Source: Cycas panzhihuaensis
Lineage: Eukaryota > Cycadophyta
Reading direction: 5' to 3'
DNA length: 64,000 nt
Assembly (NCBI GenBank): GCA_023213395.1
Contig: CM041465.1
Location: 110,367,741-110,431,740, forward strand
Made by a program: the position numbers and the translations under genes. Below, piece by piece: positions 1 through 11,739 of the stretch. Below the pieces are notes generated by a model, which saw only the letters and a program-made list of their open reading frames with translations, made no database searches and was not told the DNA's origin. Position 1 is the first letter of the stretch. Each line of letters begins with the position of its first letter.

Positions 1-2434
1 TCTCTGGGATCGAAAGAGATGACAGGTTCACAACTTTGGGTTGTGCCCAAGGCATGAACAGCCGCGTCATTTGATCCTAGAGCTTCCAAGAGGAGCATTC
101 GTTGCTCGGGGTAACTTCTCAAGATGTCCATGATGGACATCCTGGCGACCACGGTGAGAAGCTCTTCGACTACAGAGAAAGGCTTACCCCTCCCTGTGGG
201 TTGGGTAAGGGCTCTCCTAAAGTCGAATCGACCGGGGTAGACGGGAATGCTCTTAGGAAGTGCGAGAATCTTTAGAGGGAGGTAGATGTGGAGGCACCAA
301 TTGCCTCCTTTGCGACTTGAGACCGGGTCAAAGCGTAAAGGGGAGTGGTCTCAAGCATCTGGATCACCTTCTTTCCTTTGTTATAGGATCGCGAAGGTGA
401 TGGAGCACGGTGGTCAGGGGAGCGCGAAGAGGGAGATGGCCTTCGCACACCCTTCCATCTATCATGTGAAGGACGAGAATCGATGAATCTATCCCAATTC
501 TGGTTGTTCCTTTGTTGAACATCACGACCATGTTCCCCATGTTTGGAGAACGGGTCTCTATGAACAGGTTGATCGAGGTTAGGCCTCAATGCCCATCTAG
601 GGGACGAATCGCACGACGGGGCATCACGTGGGTGTTGTGCCTGACAGTGCGAATCATCATGAAAACACTCCTCGTGGATGGAACACCACCTCTTCTCAAG
701 GGGAGGATCGATCTTCCTTACTTTAGAAGGTTGGGTGTTACCCCCTTTGGGGGGAACGGTATGAGAAGCTTGCTGAACTGGTTTATGGGAGGTTGGCGAT
801 AAAGGGGACTGGAGTTTAAGCTCCTTCATCGTGCACTCGAATGAGAGAATAACGGAGGTAAGAGGGTCTAAGGTCCTCTCAGTCGGGTGAGAGGTGGACC
901 TAGCAGGCTACGAAGGTTTGGTTTCCTTCATTGGGGAGGTGCCTCACGACGTTGTGAGGGCTTGGGAGGTTTCTTGAGTCTGGCTTGGATCTCAATGGCC
1001 TCCAGCGCCAAGCACCTTATAATCGTGGAGTTGCATGTGATTGCCTCCATCTTAAGGACTTCCACATACACTTTGGAGTGAAGTGCATTGATGAAGAGAT
1101 CCCGCTTCAACTCTTCAGGCAACGTGGCCTTGGTAGAGTGAAGGAGATCGTGAAACTGCCGCACAAAGTCACGATTCATTTCATCGTGACCTTATTTAAG
1201 TGACAAGAGTGCTTTCATTCCACTCTCGAATGGATGGGCTATGTCAAAGTAATTGACGAACTCGTCCACCAATTGCTGGAATGAAGAAATGGAATGGGCA
1301 AGGAGACGGTAGAACCACTTGAGGGCATCACCCTGCAAGGATCGCAGAAATAGTGTCATCAGAATGTGGTCATAAGCCCAATAATCTATGCACGCTATAG
1401 AGAAACTACGCACGTGCTCGGTTGGGTCTTGCGATGAAGTTCTGTTGAATTTGGGAACTTCAGGAGGGTGAGGCGGCAGGTTAGTCCTTAGCACCTCAAC
1501 AAACAATGGCGTCAATTAGTAGTCCATGAAAGGATGCATTCTTACATGGGGGTGGTAAACCCATCCCTCCTTGGGAAAACGCCCCTTGTTGGAAAGGGGA
1601 TTGCGGATAGACGCCTTGGAAGGGAGGCACGCTCCCTGGTGAAGGCGTGACAATAGGAGTTACGCTAGATGGCAGAAACAAAGGGTAAGAGACCGGGTTT
1701 TGCCCATATGGGCCACCCATAGGTGGCGCAACCCCATATGGATTCAACGGGTCCACCCCATAAGCAGGAAGGTGGTTTCCCCTACCCTGCCCCCAAGGTT
1801 GAGACGTGTAACCTGGGGGCACATAAAGGGAAGGACCACCAGATGGGTTTTAAGCGTATGTAGGAGTGGGTCCTACATAGTTGATGGCAGTGGCATTAGT
1901 AGGTCCTCGAGGCCTACTAGGAAATGCATGCACCATATTTGAAGGTGGAGTATTCGTTTGACTCAGAAATGGCATGCTAACCCCAAGCTGGGAAAAGGAC
2001 ATGCCAGGAACGGGTCTTGAAGAAGTAGGATTGTGGCTAGGGATAAATGACGCAACACTTGCCCTGGGAGCCGGTGTAGACACGGCATGGGGTAAGTGTG
2101 CGAGGATAGAAGAATCATTTACCATAGGAGACGTAGGTATGGATGAAGAAGATGCTACATTACGCAGAACTTCTTCAAACCACCTAGGATGCGGTTGACG
2201 GTGAGTTGCTCGAAAGTACTCACTAAGCACTTTGACCACATCGACTGGAGGGGTATCCTCGTAGCCATATGAGGTCGACGGGATCTCAAAAGTCAGGGAT
2301 CCTTCAGGGTGCTCCTCGTAAGGCTCACGAGTAGGATGGTGAGTCTCGTGAGGAGATGAACCTTCATCGCATGCTGTAAGGATGAAACTCAGAAGGGCGA
2401 AACAGGTCACCTGGATAGTAGATGGAATCATCAC
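1..2434 (-). pseudogene. gag: Element A gag polyprotein (frameshifted)
   Basis: Gag forms the retrotransposon capsid. Reading leftwards: a variable N-terminal part (2434-1850); a Pro/Gly/Gln-rich stretch (1822-1496); the retrotransposon gag core (about 1500-930) with the hallmark HVRSFSIACIDYWAYD, GDALKWFYRL and FVNYFDIAHPFESG blocks; and a basic, Ser/Pro-rich C-terminal part (829-272) with a zinc-knuckle-like CSIHEECFHDDSHC at about 645-690. The conserved ALTRSQ region leads towards protease at 270-1. At least four frame changes (near 1830, 1500, 1185 and 850) separate the pieces, so this is not one open frame. The same blocks occur in the same order in B on the plus strand. It is clearly gag; the exact start codon is not resolved. 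Confidence 0.85.
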
Positions 2435-3613
2435 CCTCGTGGGTGGATCCAGAAATAGATGTGGGAAACTCTTGAGTTCCCAAGACCATGGTATAATAAG
2501 CCCAATCAGACTGGTAACCTTCTATTGTCGAATCGGGGTTCAACGATGGAAGGGAACGAGATGATTGGTCTTCTAACAATGGTAGCAACGTGAGAAATGT
2601 CGCATGCAATGCCTTTGCGAGCGTCGTTAGAAGAAAGCAAAAAGAGGGAAATAAAGCAAGTACGTTGGGGGCTACCCAACTGAAATACAGAATAAGAGAA
2701 TACCTAGAGGCAAGAACACCAATGAAAAGGGGAAGCGAAACTAGTTCCCTTACTGGCAGTTCCCCAGTATGGTCGCCAGTGAAACGCTTGCTACGGGGTG
2801 GTGTCCCTATGTCTAGCAAAAGGGTATAAAAAGTGCAAAACTAATTGAACTAAGCAGCAAGGACTTCACCTTGCAGGGCGTCCGTGCGCCAGAGTGCTAA
2901 TTCGAAACTGCAGAGGTGCCTAGTTGCTTCCAGGTAGCCATGCAAAGCAAGGCCTTCCTACCCCTTAGATGGATGAGAAGAGGAGAAAGCGCCTGGCGCA
3001 TTGCATCTTCTCAAGGTAATGAGAAGGCAACGAAACAGAGAGGCGAGCAAACTAACATATAGGCAAAAGCGAAAAGGGGGTACAACGAGGGTAGCTCAAA
3101 TGCAATGTAAACAACCTGACTAAGCTAAGTTAACCGATATAAGAAACAATGCAAAATAAACACACTTTCCTTTTCCCCTTTTTAACCTTTTACATGTTCC
3201 TAACTATACAAGCAGATATATGAAAGACAATAATGTAAAAGGGATATGCAGGGAACAAGAAGAATACCTGGATCTAGTGCCTGAGTGGAGTGCTGCTCGT
3301 CCCTTTAAGTCTCGTTTCTTTCTACTCCGTTCATTGTGCATGCGACATCGGTTGGCGATAGTTGCCCTAAGCAACAGAAGAGGGGCTAACTTATCTCCCC
3401 TTAAACATGCAAAAGCAAAAAATGAAAAATAAGTGAAAGCGTGAAATAATAAGGAATGCACTACACGTAGGACTAACCTGTAATGGGTTCGTTCCACGTG
3501 CTGCTCCACTAACACGAGATCCTATAAACAAGTTAGGAGAATACCTCCCTCTCAGAAGAGGGGCCACAAAATACACCGAAGATACGTACTAAAATCAAAT
3601 GGAACTACATAAA
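2435..3613 (-). other. Element A untranslated leader
   Basis: About 1.2 kb between LTR and gag. The block at 2750-3000 matches the B leader (about 51770-52200) and partly the C leader (58440-58640), so it is inherited leader rather than random insertion. A hairpin (3544-3563, CCTCC...GAGGGG type) lies about 50 nt after the LTR end, at the same relative place as hairpins in B and C. No clear tRNA primer-binding site can be read next to the LTR. The conceptual ORFs here look like shadows. Confidence 0.6.
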
Positions 3614-5315
3614 TCTACACTAAGCATCAATATGTAGCAAAATAAAATGGCAACATGCAATAAAGACTCCCACTACCGTACACCATAAACATACCCAAAA
3701 AGGAAAAGAGTATAGCCTCGGAATGGCTAACTCACCCACAAAGGACCTCCACGGAACTCAGAAAGGAGAAATGGCCTGACAATAAGGTCGTAGGGCAACA
3801 AACTATAATAAAGAATGGAGCGACGGAAACTTTTGAGGCTTAGGTAGGGCCCAACGCTAACGGATGGATTGAACCCAAGTGGCAACTGTCGCCAAAGGCT
3901 TGCTTTAACACCAAAACTAGATTCCCTAAACTCCCTTAACCCATTTCCTGAGAAGGTACTAAAGACAAAGGGAAAGAGGATAAGGGGCGGAAACCTTGGG
4001 CAGAAGGGAAGCAAGGGGGATGGAACCCTGCCTACCTCCCTCAAATCCTCTTTATGTTGCCCCTTTACAATAGCCAACCAAGAAAGGGTTGAGAGGGATG
4101 GTTTGGAAAATACAGTAATGGCCTCAAAAGAAAACAAAAGGAATAGTACCAATCAAGTGCAACAACATAAAACTATACAAACTAGAATTTTATTCATCAA
4201 CACAAAAGAAATAAAAACAAAATAAATTGCAAGTGAGAATAGAGAATACCTTATTGGAGGAGACTCAAGCATGAGTTTGCTGTTAGGAAACAGCAGGAAT
4301 AACTAGCGTATGGAGAATACTAGTGGCAGGTTTTTGCAAGAGTGAAGTGTGGAAATATCTCTGTGAGCTTGGAACCTCGGTAGTTGGTCCTTTGGAGGAG
4401 CTTTTTGGTAGAAATCTCCTTTGAAACCTTGATCACTTGCAAGAAGGTGTGAGGCCTACTGTGGAGAGCTGTGGGGGCAGTAATAGTCCCTGCAAATCCA
4501 GCTTGTAGCAGTGTCTTCTCCTTTGTGACAGGTTTCTGTGCATGTAATGTATGTCTCTCTATGTAAATTTTTAGTAGAAAAGTTAGAAAAATGGCAAAAA
4601 GATCCCCAAATGAGGAGGAAATTTCCCCTTTATCCCCTGTTCACTGTTGGTGAACATTGGGGATGTCAGGCGACTCGAATTGACAGGCACCACGCAGCAG
4701 TTCCACGAAAAAAGCGGAAACTATCACGTTGTTTCTTTTTTGAAATTCAAATAGTTGTACCGTGGCAAACCTGGCAGTACCGCGGCAAAGACCGTGGTAC
4801 CACTGAGTTTGCAGCGGTACTAGACTAGTAACAAAAAAAGAATAAAAACAGTAGAAATAAAGGTTTTGGAATTATTATTGAGAGCTAATTGAGCCTGAAA
4901 TAGTAGGGGGAAACATCCAAATGATGGGCAAGTAGCTAGAACAATAAAACGGGTCCCAACCAAGGGATTGACCGGACTTGGCGGAGAGTGTAACATGAGC
5001 CAAATGTCATAAAATGAGTAGACATGACTGACTGAAACATCCCGAGAGATCGTGGAGACAATGTGGGTGGTTGTGCACCATACGGGGTGTAGCATTTGCT
5101 GAGGAATGCCCCTGTTGTGAGTCATCATATGCTGATAGTGTGTCGTAAGCACATGCAATATGATCAGGCAGAGAAGCAATGCATGTAGGCAGGCATATGT
5201 CAAGCAGTCTATGCTAAATAACCTTAATCAAGCAGGGGCAGGAAAAAGTGAGAATGTATACCTAAACATACTTGGGTTGATGTGTCTCGAATCCATTCCC
5301 AATGGCTGGGAAACA
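3614..5315 (-). repeat. LTR of element A
   Basis: A 1702-bp long terminal repeat read on the minus strand. It starts TGTTTCCC (at 5315). Its end is placed at 3614 by alignment with the B and C LTRs, where the family consensus seems to be CTACA; here it reads GTAGA, so the terminal CA is probably mutated. The segment 3720-4060 is the reverse complement of B LTR 50840-51130, including a GAGGATTTGAGG block, a CCGTCCCTTATCCTCT-like block and a GGTGAGTTAGCCAT block. As it precedes leader and gag it acts as the 5' LTR. The right border is firm, the left border accurate to a few bases. Confidence 0.75.
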
Positions 5316-6154
5316 AAGGCCTCAGAGCATCAATCTTATCATAGTTTTAGCTCATTAATAGGTGAAAGAAGATTTAGAACATCTGCCCTTGTCATAATTT
5401 ATACTCATTACCAAGTAAATGAAAGCTTAGAGTATGGTCTCTTTGAAGGTAAGCATAGAAAATTACTGCGTAGAATAGGATTCAGCGACCAATTGAACTT
5501 CAAAGGGGAATAAGAGCTCAGATAATCTCTTAATACATTGAGCTTTATCAAAGTGAAAACACCTATTTGTGATGCTCTAGTGTGAATTTAGAGGAAATTA
5601 TGATTGAATCATGGTATGTCTTATTTTGATAAGCTCAACGGTTAGCATAGAAGATTCAGCAGGCAAAAAGGGCCAGAAAGGACCCACTATATGAAAGAAA
5701 ATGGTAAAAAAATGTTTCATTTTCATAGGCATAAGGAAGAAAAAAGGAAAGCTTCTGAGGTGGTTTCTCTACATTTGACAGAGATTACAAGATCCTTTGG
5801 TTAGGGAATCATCTCCATAGTGTCTCAAAGGTCATAATAGAGTAATGAGCGAGGTACCTAGTGAGTGGAGTAATTTTTCTTTTCTTTTTTTTTCGAATTT
5901 AAAATGAAAAGCACGATAATACAGTGCAAAAAGTGTAAGCACTTTATTAAAAATGTGACTTTCAAATGAAAAATATGACAAACTAGTAAAAAATAAGACT
6001 TCAATATTTAGGCCATCGAGAGAAGTCACATTTTTCACTGTGAAATTGTGTTTTTCGATTTGTTAAATATATTTTTTAAAATTTCAAAAAAACTTTGCTT
6101 AAACAACATGACATTTTAACTTGAAAATAATATTGACTAATGGAAATTGCTGGA
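5316..6154. other. Non-coding stretch between element A and the PMD remnant
   Basis: No gene is seen. It carries one copy of a dispersed motif (ATAGTTTTAGCTCATTA, about 5337) that recurs at 8790, 43360-43740, 45310-45410, 48980-49160 and 61228. The A/T-rich part 5870-6120 contains several direct and inverted copies of AAAATGTGACTT/AAGTCACATTTT. It may be the decayed 3' end of element D, which should lie hereabouts, but no LTR pair could be shown. Confidence 0.4.
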
Positions 6155-7960
6155 ATGCGGGCCTTTGAGAGAGTAGAGACTCGTGAGAATGAGGGAACTG
6201 CCATCGAGGAGCTATTAACCAGTTGGATGAGGTTGGATAGGGGATTCTACGAGCATGTGGTCTGGCGAGGGTGAGTGGCTTGACTCAGATAGTCATAGAG
6301 CATGAGGTACTATACGATTTTATGAGTTGTTGGATTCTAGGGTACCACGTATTCAGGGTTCAAGGTATTGGGGATCTGGAGATCACTCTGAGGGATGTAG
6401 GGAGGATCTTGGGAGTGAGTTGGCATGATGAGAGGATTTACCTCATCAAAGTGACAGATGAGGAATCCTAGATGGCATGTAGCACTTATCTGACTGAATT
6501 CACTGATCAAGTAGATCGGCATAGGATTTTGATTGAGGTGATCTGAGTACCAGATGGAGTCCCAGTAGTGTTAAGGATCATTGCTCTCATCATTGTATAT
6601 CAGATAGCTAGGATAAAAAATTTTATGAGGATCCCACTTTAGTGGACAGGGATAGTGAGACGATGTGAGTAGGGGATCTAGATTAATTAGGGACAATACA
6701 TGGCAAATAATATCAATCACCAGTTATCGAGGATCTAGAGGATAAGCAAAGGTGGCTTCTCATACAGTTCGATCCTTATGCACTAGCTCTACGATCATAT
6801 TCCACTAACGTAACTAGGAGGAGAGCCAAGAGTATTGATGTTGATGGATCCAGGGATGAACAGGTGGCATATAAGATCAAGGATCCACAATAGACTAGCG
6901 ATCATCATGAGGATGACTCACAATCCCGTGCTTAGTAGGATGACAAGGAGATAGCTTGTCGAGGATGCTTATGCTAAGCTCCCAATGTGGAGCGACGATG
7001 AGATGGACGCTACATAGAGAGCAGCAGTAGAGGAGGCTCCAATGACAGGGAGAGGGAGAGGAGGAGGACATGATGGAGGTGCATGTGGTGGCAGAGGTAC
7101 TGAGAGAGGAGAGGAGGTAGGGCGAGGAGGTAAGGAAGGTGCCTCCTCTACTGGTAGAGCAGGTAGCAGTCTATAGGTACTCAAACAAGGAGGTGAATCA
7201 CTTGTAGAGTGGAGAGGAGGCTCCATTCAGAGTATGGAACTAGGATCTGTTAATGGGTAGGGTAGAGATGGAGGAGATGGAGCTGGCGAGGGAGGAGTTG
7301 TATAGGAAGCTCACTAGGAGCCATAGGAAGGAGAGGCACCACAGTTGGAGAGGTAGTAGGTGGGGAGCCAATAGGAGGAAGATCTCCAGGTATATAATTT
7401 GATTGATTAATTTCTCATATCACATTATATTCCTTTTACTTTAAGAGTTTATTTTCTTCTCCAAGGGACTAATTATATATAACATGTTTCTATTGGACAG
7501 GTGATGAGATAGTTACCTTAAGGGAGGTGGAGAGGACTCTAAAGGTGATCTTCCCATATGTTCTAGCATTAGATGAGGTACTTTCTTGGAATGTAGTGGA
7601 TCATAGACTGTTGGGACCCCAGATAGAGTACTATCACCATGCATTGAGAGATTGAGACCTTTATATGGACATGAGGATGGAGCTATAGAGATGATAGATG
7701 AAGTTGAGTGTAGGTGAGGAGGAGAGAAGGAACCTATAGAGGATGACACTAGCTCAGGCAGGGGCCAGATATACCCCATCAGCTAGCAATACAGTATAGT
7801 AGGAGTGACACCATCTCCCACCTAGAGGACAGTCTTCTCATGGGGAGACTTATAACAAGAGATAGAGAGCATATCTAAATGTGCCTCAAGGATCTCATCA
7901 GGGATCAAAGAGATAAGTGTATGATATGTTGTTTAGGAGATAGGAGGATGATACGAGGCA
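6155..7960 (+). pseudogene. Decayed ORF with plant mobile domain (PMD-like) core
   Basis: An ATG at 6155 opens a frame that shifts to another near 6240. Together they give LLTSWMRLD, then GILRACGLARVSGL, then an IEHEVLYDFMSCW stretch, and GDLEITLRDVGRILGV, which ends in a stop at about 6470. The order W-x(n)-ACGL-x(n)-ALxxxFxxxW-x(n)-G-x-ITLxDVxxxLG is that of the plant mobile domain found in MAIN/MAIL-type proteins and in plant transposons. Downstream pieces are in mixed frames with many stops: QFDPYALALRSYS at about 6770 and a Gly/Arg-rich linker at 6960-7230. The protein is not functional. It is antisense to element D and lies just beyond D's last pol domain, which suggests an extra ORF of D; an independent Mutator-like remnant is the alternative. 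Confidence 0.55.
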
Positions 7961-8859
7961 TTTTTTGAGCCTCGAGTATAAATGTACATATCATGTATCA
8001 TGGATCATGTATGATAGGTCACCTAGGTGACAAATGTACCATATTTTTATTATGATGTATATATTGATCTTCTTCCTTAAAATTTTGTATATGATTACTT
8101 GTCTCTAAACCTTTTATCCCCCTTATTCCCATTTACATTTAAGTATAGGATGCATTTATTAGTGCAACTTATCCAAGGAAATATTTAATAATTTTTATCA
8201 TTTTTACTTTTTTTTGTTCTCTTATGGTTATGTACTTTTTTTTTTTGTCATACTATATACATGGTAGTTTATACTCATTCTAGAATAGTATAGTTTAGGA
8301 AAGACAATTTATGGGAAAGAATGAAAACTAGGAGATAAATAAAAGATTAAAATAGGGTAGGTAAAAGGTTTACTTATTCTATTTTTATAAGCTTGAAACC
8401 ACCTAGAATACAAATGATAAGAAGCTTATAAAAGTAGAAGATGGAGTAATATAAATCTCTTAAAAGGAAACTTATATAACTCGCATCATACCCCTGATAG
8501 ATTATATAAACATAGGATAATCCCACATTCACAAAATATATCATGAAAGAGGTAAGTTATTTAGAAAATAAAACTAATCTTGCCTAATAAATGACTACTT
8601 ACCTGAGTATATTAGATTCTTCGTTGGCTCCTTCTAAGGGCAAGAAGCTTTTAGGGACTTGTGCCCCGCTAAGATCCTCCACAACCTAAGATTCCCATGT
8701 GGGTCTAGCCCTTTCACATGTCTCGCTTGAATCTCATACCTATCGCCACAACCTCCCAACTATCCTAACCTATAGCCTTACCAAACTGATAGCTTATGCT
8801 CATTGTGGAGTGGCAGTTTACACTCACATTGGAGTGAGGTGCCCCTAGCTAGAAGAAGC
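7961..8859. other. Non-coding spacer downstream of element D pol
   Basis: AT-rich, with no open frame or recognised domain. Positions 8788-8850 hold two abutting copies of the dispersed GCTCATT/GTTTACACTCA motif, directly beyond the second RNase H of D. In element C a related motif (61228) also lies directly beyond the second RNase H, so it may be an old 3' untranslated region of Tat-like elements. Confidence 0.4.
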
Positions 8860-8889
8860 AAGTCAATTAATATGATCACCAAGGATTGA

Positions 8890-9400
8890 AGAAATGAGAG
8901 CATCAGCTTTGAGATTAAAAGAACGTGGTATATACTAGATAGTCACTGAAGTAAATAGAGACAACAATGATGAGGCATGATGATGTAAAAGGAGGAGTTA
9001 TGAAGAGTGGACCTGATACATCCCAACCAACTAATAAACTTAAAAATTGGCATATAAAGTAATAGGTCCAACATAAAAATAAGAGATATCTAACAAGGTT
9101 CCTATAATTGTAAGGTATTCAGCTTCATTATTGTTTGCCCTAGGTATGGAGAAACCTATGGAAAGCAGAGGACTTCCTAATTGGTTATAAACCATCCAAG
9201 TAGAAGCAGATAGTCTTAGGATTCCTCTACTACCCCGATTGGTAAAGATACTCAGTGCTATGGAAATGAGAGGATCAAAACTTAGAGAGTGTATAATCAA
9301 TAAGAGAAGGTACAAGAATCAATCAGTAAGGAGATGGTGGTAGAGGTAGATCTCTGATTGTGATGAAGGAAGAAGAAGGAACCCAAGTAAGATGATTATG
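8890..9400 (-). pseudogene. Element D second (archaeal-type) RNase H domain
   Basis: Read leftwards: VVYNQLGSPL-like strand residues, then the signature NNNEAEY (about 9120-9140), which is typical of the RVT_3-type RNase H, then a region where the usual GDS is replaced by YANF, and finally YIPRSFNLKADALIS (about 8900-8945), the usual C-terminal helix motif. RNase H degrades the RNA strand of the RNA-DNA hybrid during reverse transcription. The active site is incomplete, because the third acidic residue is lost, and several stops are present. It lies downstream of integrase rather than between the first RNase H and integrase. Family assignment is confident, function is lost. Confidence 0.75.
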
Positions 9401-10299
9401 ATTAATGTATAAAGAAGGGTTCGAATGTAACTAAGGCCGATGGACCCAAGTAGCTAGATCCAAAAATCCTAAATGACTCATCCAAATGAACCCAACCTAT
9501 AGATAGATAGGTTGGGATGAAGCCGTCATATGACTTGCGCCAGATTACAAGAGGATGAAAAATAATAAACTTACTTTTTAATTTTCTTTTAACTTTTTAA
9601 CTTTTCTTTTTTACTTTACTTTCTTTTCTTTTTTTTCTTTTTGACTTTTCTCTTCCATCTTTCATAAGAATAAGACCATAATTATCCACTTAAGAAACTC
9701 TTCTATTCAACATAGTAAGGATTCCTCATTTTCTATAGAATCTTAAAAAGGGAAAGGGGCCAATCTCCTTAAAGAATGAACCATGGGAAAAAAAAAAAGA
9801 AAATCAAAATCACAGTGTCTCCAAGCATGAAGGGATGGTGGTAGAATGAGTATATGTTCTGAAGAAATAATAAAGAGAATAAAGGATAACAAAAAAAAAA
9901 AAAATGATTAACAACTAGTGATATATGACCAAAAAGAAAATCCTAGATAACGAACTAACATGTAAAAGTAAACTCTAAATTAATAAGATAACATATTGGC
10001 AAATAAAAGTAAACTCTCAATGAATGAGTGGTTACTCAAAGCTAATGAAGGTGTTTCTCTTTATAAGATGAAAGTACAATAATTCTAGGGACATAGGTTC
10101 TCTTTTAAGTGCAAAATTCAAAGGAGAACGAGATCCAAGTGATGGGAAACTTATAATTAGTGTAGGTGCTAGAAGGAGCAAACAACTTACACAATCATGG
10201 GTTGGATCTTATCGAAAAAACACCACAATGCCTAATGAAGACAAGAAGATATCAGAAAGAAGAGAGGATTTGCCCATAGTTTTAGCTTGTTAAGAAACT

Positions 10300-11480
10300 G
10301 TACAAGTTTTAGAGTCATAATTTATCCGCATTGTAGAGGTGGTCATGCACATGCTGCTAGGCATAAAATCTTTTCAAATATTGAGAATTAATAGGCCTCT
10401 TGAACTCCAATCCTTCCAATGTCAAAATTTGATAGGCTCCATTAGTTAAATCCTCAATTACCAAGAAAGATCCTTCCATTTAGGAGAAAACTTTCATTAC
10501 CTATAGTGCAAATATTCTAATTTTAAAACTCTATTGCCAACATTAAACTTCCTAGGCCTAAGTTGCCTATCATATATAGCTTGGGCTCTAGCCTTGATCA
10601 CCACATTATTCTGTAAAGCTTACAAATGAATCTCATCTAACTTTTCCAACTACAAAAGGCAAGCTTCCCTTTGGAATTGTTCATCAGTAAATTCCTTCAA
10701 TGAGACGCATAGAGAAGGAATTTTGACCTCTAATGGTCAAACAACTTTGACACCATAAACAAGGGAGAATGGTGTCATACCTGTAGCATTTCTAATAGTA
10801 GTTCTTTAGGCCCATAATACTGGAAATAACTGGGAGTGCCAATCCCTATGAGCAGTAGTAATAGTCTTAGTCAGAATCTTAGATAATATCTTATTAAACA
10901 CTTTCACCTGGCCATTCGCCTGAGGATGATATGGAGCAGACATTCTATGATAATATAAAATTTACTACATAGTTCACTGACATGGGGATTATAAAATAAG
11001 GTTCCATTATCAGTAATGATAACATTCAGTATCCCAAATCTACAAATAATATGTTGAAACATGAAAGTAGCGATGACCTTTCCAGTAGTAGAGATCAATG
11101 GGATAAATTCACTCTACTTCGTAAAGTATTCAGATGCTGTTAGAATAAACTTATGCCTATTTGAAGATGTTGGAAAGATCTATCCAATGAGGTCAAGAGC
11201 CCATTTGGAGAATGGCTAAGGTAAAACTATCAATTTCATTTCTTGCACAAGTTGATGGATTAAAGTTGCATGGGACTAGCACTTCTGGCATTTTTGGATA
11301 TAAGAGTGGATATCTTTAAATAAAATGAACCAATAATAACCCATACAAAGAACACATTAGGCCATCGATCAACCACCAAAATGCCCACCACATATCCCCT
11401 CATGGGACTCTATCAAAGCAACTAAGGATTCATCAAGTGAAAGGCACCTTAGTAGAACTCTGTCAAAAGAATGCTTATAT
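10300..11480 (-). pseudogene. Element D integrase
   Basis: An H2C2 zinc-binding region with HEGICGGHFGG (about 11400) and a KCQKC pair (about 11290) precedes the core. The core shows WALDLIG (first Asp, about 11200), TASEYFTK.SEFIPL, GKVIATFMFQHIICRFG and IITDNGTLFYN (second Asp, about 11010). The third catalytic position reads ANGQVKVFNKIL (about 10900), where the family has Glu, so the DDE triad is broken by a G-to-A type change. The C-terminal part (RVLKLEYLHYR, about 10480) matches element C (VLKLEYLYDR). Several stops are present. It follows RNase H without a second RNase H between them. Confidence 0.85.
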
Positions 11481-11739
11481 AAGGTATCATCTAACAAAAA
11501 CTATCGTCTAGTAGTAGCACAAATTCATCTTCTCTTCTTTGAAGTAGCAAAATAAGGAAAAGATTGATCTTGAAGATACGATCTAATCTCCCCATACCAT
11601 GGGTCATCATAAGGGATGCCTTGGACATGGAAGACATGTTCATCTGGGAGGGAATCATCAATGGGTTAGCAAGCATAATTTGGAAGAGGGGCATTGGCCA
11701 TAATCTCTGGAATGATCATGCCTTTCTTAGACTTTTTAT

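Larger units (their letters stand above)
1..5315 (-). mobile_element. Element A: Tat-like Ty3/gypsy LTR retrotransposon, 5' part
   Basis: Read on the minus strand, an LTR (5315 down to 3614) is followed by a leader and a gag reading frame that runs off the left edge, so protease and pol are outside the window. The family is placed by three things: gag similarity to elements B (52240-54770) and D (23880-24150), LTR similarity to B and C, and the CX2HX4HX4C-type gag finger. The right-hand end is set by the LTR start TGTTTCCC (reverse complement GGGAAACA ending at 5315). The candidate target duplication AAGGC (5316-5320) cannot be tested because the other end is missing. The gag frame is broken by several frameshifts. 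The Tat-like assignment is inferred from the order of domains in relatives C and D. Confidence 0.85.

Noticed and set aside
3204-4225. Apparent small membrane-protein-like ORFs (for example 3204-3515 and 3727-4152 minus)
   Set aside because: Hydrophobic runs come from T-rich leader and LTR sequence of element A; frames are not conserved in B or C.
6969-7226. Pro-rich minus-strand ORF
   Set aside because: Antisense of the Gly/Arg-rich linker in the PMD remnant; low-complexity shadow.
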